A stretch of DNA of 64,000 nt from Angelakisella massiliensis (GTDB taxonomy: Bacteria; Bacillota; Clostridia; Oscillospirales; Ruminococcaceae), in the NCBI RefSeq assembly GCF_900104675.1, contig NZ_LT629945.1, forward strand, positions 129,001 through 193,000. Direction: 5' to 3'. Below, in pieces: positions 59,302 through 64,000 of the stretch (within the stretch, counting starts at the first letter, position 1; each line of letters begins with the position of its first letter). The notes beneath the pieces are model-generated. The model saw only the letters and a list, made by a program, of their open reading frames with translations. It was not told the origin of the DNA and ran no database searches. A program made the position numbers and the translations under genes.

Positions 59302-61157
59302 AGGTCGTGCTCCCGGGGCTTCTTCTGGTGGGCCTTGTCCGGGGGCTTGCGCTCGCCGCACTCCCGCTTGGCCTCCTCCAGCCGTTCCCGGATGGAGGGG
59401 CGCTTCTCCGGGGATGTCCGGGCCGCCTCGGCCTTCGCCGCCTCCTGCTCCTCCCCCTTGCGGCCGTTATTGATAACCCCATCGATCATCCCGTAGTCGT
59501 CCTCCACGGTCATCTCGGCGGTGCGGAGAGGATTTTCCGGCTCTACCGGCAGGGCGATGATCTGCCCGTTCAGGTTGATGAACTGCTCCGGCTGCTTGAA
59601 ATGTTCCGTGTACTTCTGCGCCAGCTCCGGGGGCAGCGAGGTGAAGTCCTCCTCGCTCAGGCCCACCACCAGGAAGGTGCCGGCCATGATGTCATAGAGG
59701 TTGCCCTCCTCATCCCGCAGGCCCCGGTTCAGTTCCAGGCCGATCAGCTTGCCCTCATCGTTGCAGACCAGCCCCACAGGGTCAGAGAAAGGATAGGAGG
59801 CGGTAATGTCGCCGCCCACCTCCGCTTGCAGCGAGTGAAGGCCGGGGTCGATCTCCTTCAGGTAGGGTTCCTTCCTGGGCTCCACCACCAAAACGGTCAT
59901 CTTCTCCGGGGTGATATGTTCCTGGGCCTCCTCGCTGCGGATAGCGAAGGAACGGGAACCGTTGCCCATGATGAGGTACTTCCCATCGTCAGACTGATGG
60001 TGGAAGCCGTACCCGGCCGCCTCCATCTGCTCCCGGCTCATATCCGTCACATAGAAGGTGCCCCTGGGAGTCCGCACCGTTTCGCCGGTCTCCCGGTCAT
60101 CCGGGGAGGGCGCCGGGGTCTGTCCGGCCAGCTCCGCCTCATACTCCCGGCCCGCCTGCTCCGCAAAGGCCAGCATCTCGTCCACATGGGACTTGTCCGG
60201 GTCCTCCAATGCCGCTTTGATTACAGCCGGATCAAAGTCAAGAAATTCCTCATAGCCGGTGGCGTCTTTGAATTTCTCAATCTCCGAAGGGAGATAGTCC
60301 TCCTGGGTCTGCCCCAGGGCGGCCAGCTTCTCATCCAGGGCGGAAATGCGGCCGGCCATCAGATTTTCGTAGATCTCCTCCTTGGCCGCGTGCTCCTCCG
60401 GGTGCTCGGCGGCATACTGCGGGTCGTGCTGGCGGAAGAACTCGTCCATATCGTAGGCGATGTCCATCGCCCATTCGGATTTTTCCTCCTCGGTCAGCTC
60501 CTCCGCGTCCTGGAAGGTCATCACCCGGTATTCCTCCGGGATGCTGCCATGCTCCCCATCGTAATACTCATGGAAGCTGCTCCCGGTGTCCCGCACATAC
60601 CCCAGGTCGGTGAACTCGCCGCCCTCCTCCAGGGCGACGTCCCGGCCGTAGGCCTCATAGTCGATGTAGTTCCGCAGGTGCTCCGGCACCTGCATGGCGT
60701 CCAGCTCCTCGATGTAATACCGGCCCAGGTCGTCGTGGTCGTGGATGTCGGGGTAAATGTCGTAGCAGTCTAGGTTCTCGGTCAGGTTGATGATCTCCTG
60801 CAAGCTGCCCGAATGGTCGCCGATCTCCATCGCCGCCTGGAACTGTTCGTACTCGCCCTGGCTCATCTCGTCCAGTTTGGAGGCCAGGTAGTTGAGCTCG
60901 TCCAGGTTCTCATACTCGCCCAGCTTGTCGTAGAGGCCGTCCACATAGCAGTCATAGTCAGTGATGAACCACTCCTCATAGGGCTGGCCGAAGTCATCCT
61001 TCTGCCCAATGCCGATCCGTTCAAATACCTTCTGCATCTCCTCTGGCGTGGTGGGGAACTTCACCCATTCGCCCACCAGGTCGCCCTCGTTGTACTTGCC
61101 CAGGTTGGTGATGAAGGCGGCAAAGGGATAATCCTTGTCATATTCATAATGGGGCAT
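59298..61157 (-). CDS. ArdA anti-restriction protein fused to DUF4316 and DUF3846-like domains
   Basis: 619 residues, RBS GGAGG. Residues 1-220 are ArdA: FITNLGKYNEGDLVGEWVKFP, an acidic DNA-mimic surface, and YIEELDAMQVPEHLRNYIDYEAYGRDVAL. The middle (about 225-350) is acidic and helical. FYVTDMSREQMEAAGYGFHHQSDDGKYLIMGNGSRSFAI (near 375) is DUF4316-like, and EVGGDITASYPFSDPVGLVCNDEGKLIGLELNRGL (near 450) is DUF3846-like. The C-terminus is basic. It would protect the incoming element from type I restriction, with added element-specific functions. Confidence 0.82.
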   Translation of the reverse strand: MPHYEYDKDYPFAAFITNLGKYNEGDLVGEWVKFPTTPEEMQKVFERIGIGQKDDFGQPYEEWFITDYDCYVDGLYDKLGEYENLDELNYLASKLDEMSQGEYEQFQAAMEIGDHSGSLQEIINLTENLDCYDIYPDIHDHDDLGRYYIEELDAMQVPEHLRNYIDYEAYGRDVALEEGGEFTDLGYVRDTGSSFHEYYDGEHGSIPEEYRVMTFQDAEELTEEEKSEWAMDIAYDMDEFFRQHDPQYAAEHPEEHAAKEEIYENLMAGRISALDEKLAALGQTQEDYLPSEIEKFKDATGYEEFLDFDPAVIKAALEDPDKSHVDEMLAFAEQAGREYEAELAGQTPAPSPDDRETGETVRTPRGTFYVTDMSREQMEAAGYGFHHQSDDGKYLIMGNGSRSFAIRSEEAQEHITPEKMTVLVVEPRKEPYLKEIDPGLHSLQAEVGGDITASYPFSDPVGLVCNDEGKLIGLELNRGLRDEEGNLYDIMAGTFLVVGLSEEDFTSLPPELAQKYTEHFKQPEQFINLNGQIIALPVEPENPLRTAEMTVEDDYGMIDGVINNGRKGEEQEAAKAEAARTSPEKRPSIRERLEEAKRECGERKPPDKAHQKKPREHDL

Positions 61158-61169
61158 ATACGCACCTCC

Positions 61170-61697
61170 TTACAGCTCCGGCTCAGACTTCCCCTTGCGG
61201 GGCGCCTGGGCCTTATTTTTGTTCCTGCACTCCTGTTTGCTCTGTTCCAGCCGCTCCTTGATGGAGGGCTTGCGGTCCGCCTGCTTCGCCTGGGGGCGGT
61301 CGTGCTGCCATGGGTCATCCGTGGGGAACAGATACCCCCGGCTGGTGAAGCACCCCCGGTCCTCCTCCAGGGCGCGCCGGCCGAAGGGGGCGGGGTCAAT
61401 GGCGGCCCGGAGGTCGTCCGTCAGGCCGATGGTCAGTTTCTCCTCCAGGTACTCCCAGCCCAGGTCCTCCAGGGTCCGAACATGGGGCTCCAGCACGAAG
61501 CAGTCCACATTTTTCTCAAATTCCAGGAACTGCTCCGCCGTGGTCAGCCGATAGGGGGACTCCTGGACAGCAGCCAGAAGATCCCGGTCCTCCTGGGATA
61601 GGGCGGCAACGGCTTTCGCTACCGCCGCCAGCTCCTCCCGGCTCATGTTCTGTTCAGCGCCGCCCAGGGAAATATCCGGGATTGCTTTATCTGCCAT
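61170..61697 (-). CDS. Conjugative-element protein with ArdA-like C-terminal half
   Basis: 175 residues; its start overlaps the topB stop by 11 bp, behind GGAGGG. The middle stretch (LEDLGWEYLEEKLTIGLTDDLRAAIDPAPFGRRALEEDRGCFTSRGYLF) follows the same pattern as the YIEE...YIDYEAYGRD...GYV part of the ArdA domain in the next gene. It therefore looks like a shortened paralogue. It ends with KPSIKERLEQSKQE and a basic tail, similar to the end of the ArdA-fusion protein. Confidence 0.65.
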   Translation of the reverse strand: MADKAIPDISLGGAEQNMSREELAAVAKAVAALSQEDRDLLAAVQESPYRLTTAEQFLEFEKNVDCFVLEPHVRTLEDLGWEYLEEKLTIGLTDDLRAAIDPAPFGRRALEEDRGCFTSRGYLFPTDDPWQHDRPQAKQADRKPSIKERLEQSKQECRNKNKAQAPRKGKSEPEL

Positions 61698-63783
61698 TCA
61701 CGCCCTCCTTCCGTTTGGGTAACTCCAATTTGAAGCGGACATACTTCTCGCCGGTATCGTCCAGCACCACCACCGCGTCATAGGCGGCGCCCTTCTTTTC
61801 AGACCACATCCCCTTGACGGAGGTGCGGCCCTTCTTCAAAAGGTCGGCGGCCATCTTCTTTGTCAGCTCCTTCTTGCGGGAGGTCCAGAAACGGTCGTCC
61901 TTCCACAGCACGAAGCGGCAGGAGCGGTCGGAGCAGTAAAAGTTCTTCCTGCCCTCATAGACCGGCTTGCCGCAGCGGGGACAGAGGCCCACGGCCTCCC
62001 GCTCCGGGGCAAACAGCTTCTGGCCCTCCTCGGAGATGTGGGAATAGGTTTTCACCAGCTCCCGCGCCATGTCAGAGATCCCCGCCATGAAAGCGGCGGG
62101 ATCGCCCTCACCCCTGGCGATGGCGGTCAGCTTCTGCTCCCACTCCGCCGTGAGCATGGGAGAGGTCAAAGTATCCGGCAGGACGGTGACCAGGTTAATC
62201 CCCGCCTTGGTAGGGATGAGACTTTTCCCTTTGCGCTCCACAAACCCGGCCGCCACCAGCTTCTCCAGGATCGCCGCCCTGGTGGCCGGGGTGCCCAGGC
62301 CCTTGCGCTCGGCGTCCTCCGGCATCTCCTCTTTCCCGGCAGTCTCCATCGCCGCCAGGAGGGTGTCCTCCGTGTACGCCTTGGGCGGGGCGGTGAAGTG
62401 TTCGGTGACAGCGGCCTCCACCTGGTCAAAAAGTTGACCCTCGGTGAAGTCCGGCAGAGCGGCGGGTTCCGCCTCGCCCTCCGGCTGCTCCTTCAGGGAA
62501 ACGCGGAAAATGTGGTCGATCTCACGCCAGCCCTCGGAGAGGATGCGCCGCCCCTTGGCGGTGAAGGTCTGCCCGCCGCAGGTAAAGGTCGCCGTCACCG
62601 CCTCGTACACATAGGGCTCCGCAACCGCGCACAGCAGCTCCCGGCACACCAACAGAAGGATATTGCGCTCACCCACGGGCAGTTCGGACAGGTCCGCCTT
62701 CTCCAGCTCCAGCGTGGGGATGATGGCGTGGTGGTCGGACACCTTCTTGTCATTTACCAGCAAGGACACATCCGGGAAGAACTCCCCGCACCCGTCAAAG
62801 GGCGGTACCTTGGCCGCCAGGTGGAGGACCACCGAAGCGGTCTCCGCCATGTCGGCGGTCAAAAACCGACTGTCCGTCCGGGGATAGGTCAGCAGCTTTT
62901 TCTCATAGAGGGATTGTGCGTAGTCCAGCGTCTGTTTCGCCGTGTAGCCGAAGATGCGGTTGGCCTCCCGCTGGAGGGTGGTCAGGTCGTAGAGCCTGGG
63001 CGGTGCCTCTTTCTTCTGTTCACGGGTGACGGAAGCGCAGACTGCCTCCGCGCCGGCACAGGCCGCCCTCAGGGCCTCCGCCTCCTCCGGGGCGGCGATC
63101 TTCTCCGACACCGCCTCGGCCCCGCCCAGGGTCAGGCGCACATGATGGTATTTCTCTTTGCGGAACATTGTGATTTTGCTGTCCCGGTCCACCAGCATGG
63201 CAAGGGTGGGGGTCTGCACCCGCCCCACATTCAGGGTGCGGTGGTAGAGGACAGAAAAAAGTCTTGTGGCGTTGATCCCAATGAGCCAGTCTGCTTTCTG
63301 GCGGCAGAGGGCGGACTGGTACAGCGGGTCATACTCCGCGCCGGGGCGCAGGTCCTGGAAGCCCTCCCGGATCGCCGCGTCCTCCATGGAAGAGATCCAC
63401 AGACGGGAGAAGGGCTTCTGGCATCCCGCCATCTCATAGACCAGCCGGAAGATGAGCTCGCCCTCCCGCCCGGCGTCGCAGGCGTTGACCAGCTCGGTGA
63501 CATCCTCCCGGTCCATGAGGCACTTCAAGTTCTGGAAGGCGTCCTCCTTGTCCTTCACCAGCACATAGCGGAAGGGCTCCGGCAGGATGGGAAGGTCATC
63601 ATACCGCCATTTCTTGTAGCCGGGGTCATAGCCCGCCGCATCCATCGGGGACACCAAATGGCCCACACACCAGGAAACGATGAGCCCATTCCCCTCAAAA
63701 CAGCCGTCGGCCCTGGATGTGACGCCCAGGGCCGACGCGACGGCTTTTGCAACACTCGGTTTCTCGCAGATCACCAGCTTCAT
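61687..63783 (-). CDS. topB: DNA topoisomerase III of the integrative element
   Basis: 698-residue type IA topoisomerase. The Toprim domain opens with MKLVICEKPSVAKAVASALG and includes DAGREGELIFRLVY near residue 103. The catalytic Tyr is in KKLLTYPRTDSRFL near 298. A C-terminal zinc module, CPRCGKPVYEGRKNFYCSDRSC, lies near 617-638. Elements of the Tn1549 type carry such a TopB, believed to resolve strands during transfer or replication. It is followed by the ArdA-type genes with overlaps, all one transcript. Confidence 0.93.
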   Translation of the reverse strand: MKLVICEKPSVAKAVASALGVTSRADGCFEGNGLIVSWCVGHLVSPMDAAGYDPGYKKWRYDDLPILPEPFRYVLVKDKEDAFQNLKCLMDREDVTELVNACDAGREGELIFRLVYEMAGCQKPFSRLWISSMEDAAIREGFQDLRPGAEYDPLYQSALCRQKADWLIGINATRLFSVLYHRTLNVGRVQTPTLAMLVDRDSKITMFRKEKYHHVRLTLGGAEAVSEKIAAPEEAEALRAACAGAEAVCASVTREQKKEAPPRLYDLTTLQREANRIFGYTAKQTLDYAQSLYEKKLLTYPRTDSRFLTADMAETASVVLHLAAKVPPFDGCGEFFPDVSLLVNDKKVSDHHAIIPTLELEKADLSELPVGERNILLLVCRELLCAVAEPYVYEAVTATFTCGGQTFTAKGRRILSEGWREIDHIFRVSLKEQPEGEAEPAALPDFTEGQLFDQVEAAVTEHFTAPPKAYTEDTLLAAMETAGKEEMPEDAERKGLGTPATRAAILEKLVAAGFVERKGKSLIPTKAGINLVTVLPDTLTSPMLTAEWEQKLTAIARGEGDPAAFMAGISDMARELVKTYSHISEEGQKLFAPEREAVGLCPRCGKPVYEGRKNFYCSDRSCRFVLWKDDRFWTSRKKELTKKMAADLLKKGRTSVKGMWSEKKGAAYDAVVVLDDTGEKYVRFKLELPKRKEGVNGR

Positions 63784-64000
63784 TTCGTTTCCTCCGTTTC
63801 TTCTTCCTGTTCCGGTTCGTCCTCGTTGATGTAGTCCTCCTCATCCTCAAAATCATAGTCGTCCGGGTCCGCGCTGGCCTTGGCCGCCTGCTTGGGCTTG
63901 ATGAACTTGATATAGGCGAAGGCTCCGCCGCCGCACAGCACCAGCAGCACCAGGGCCAGCGCCAGGGCGCCCATGCCCCCGGACTTCTCCGCCTCCGGCT
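63780..64000 (-). CDS. C-terminal part of a DUF4366-like element protein (cut by window edge)
   Basis: About 73 residues are visible; the gene runs off the right edge, and the frame stays open through the last bases (KSGG before the internal Met). It shows the hallmark GALALALVLLVLCGGGAFAYIKFIKPKQ helix followed by an acidic tail (DPDDYDFEDEEDYINEDEPEQEEETEE). This is the C-terminal anchor of the DUF4366/CD1107 mobile-element family, which usually adjoins the type IV secretion genes. It overlaps topB by 4 bp. Confidence 0.8.
   Translation of the reverse strand, partial: PEAEKSGGMGALALALVLLVLCGGGAFAYIKFIKPKQAAKASADPDDYDFEDEEDYINEDEPEQEEETEETK

Noticed and set aside
62038-63834. 598-codon plus-strand frame
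   Set aside because: Antisense to topB; its composition is what a GC-rich gene gives on the opposite strand.

Overview
The window looks like a chromosome segment of an anaerobic gut Firmicute of the Oscillospirales / Ruminococcaceae type. The signs are moderately high GC, NfnAB- and Rnf-type electron-transfer genes, Firmicute-only domain families (DUF4349, DUF4173, DUF2975, DUF4358-like lipoprotein), strong AGGAGG ribosome binding sites and a Tn1549/Tn916-like integrative element. I cannot assign a genus with confidence. I saw no rRNA, tRNA or CRISPR array.

Positions 1-41,660 are host chromosome. It opens with the end of a flavodoxin-family reductase and about 1.1 kb of non-coding DNA built from repeats. 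Then come nfnAB (electron-bifurcating transhydrogenase), a [4Fe-4S] aldo/keto reductase, and an rpe-led operon carrying four Rnf-like subunits (C, D, E, A). This Rnf set has no rnfB or rnfG, and its RnfA/E/C proteins have lost the cysteines and glycine-rich loop used for redox cofactors. Next are a putative glycoside hydrolase, an ECF-sigma/anti-sigma/membrane-protein operon, an M20 hydrolase with a PLP lyase, a nitrilase/LysR/MFS cluster, an RraA-like aldolase, a lipoprotein, an Xaa-Pro peptidase, an acyl-ACP thioesterase and a stand-alone GMP synthetase ATPase subunit. The rest of this part holds glf plus a glycosyltransferase, mscL, a MarR-controlled heterodimeric ABC exporter, a second repeat block, a DUF2975/Xre/DUF4173 group, coaX, and a DUF4349 lipoprotein with a hypothetical protein.

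From about 41,670 to the right edge lies an integrative element that is not complete in the window. It has a tyrosine integrase, excisionase, two regulators of Tn916 type, an Xre regulator, a candidate oriT, MobC and MobA-type relaxase, ArdA anti-restriction proteins, topoisomerase III and the end of a DUF4366 protein.

The element carries two cargo operons. The first (53.4 to 45.3 kb, minus strand, visibly more AT-rich than the backbone) encodes an AraC regulator, an ECF-type S/T/A transporter, a YbtP/YbtQ-like pair of ABC proteins and a DtxR-family metal repressor. The second (58.7 to 55.7 kb, minus strand) encodes a membrane protein, a SAM methyltransferase, an L-2-amino-thiazoline-4-carboxylate hydrolase-family protein and an alpha/beta hydrolase. 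Four copies of an 18-bp palindrome of the form GGTTAG-N6-CTAACC lie at the promoters or gene junctions of both operons. Its half-site is the same as the classical DtxR iron box. I infer that the element carries an iron-regulated module that takes up a metallophore, possibly thiazoline-containing, and processes it. This module and the cofactor-stripped Rnf-like complex are the two most interesting things here.
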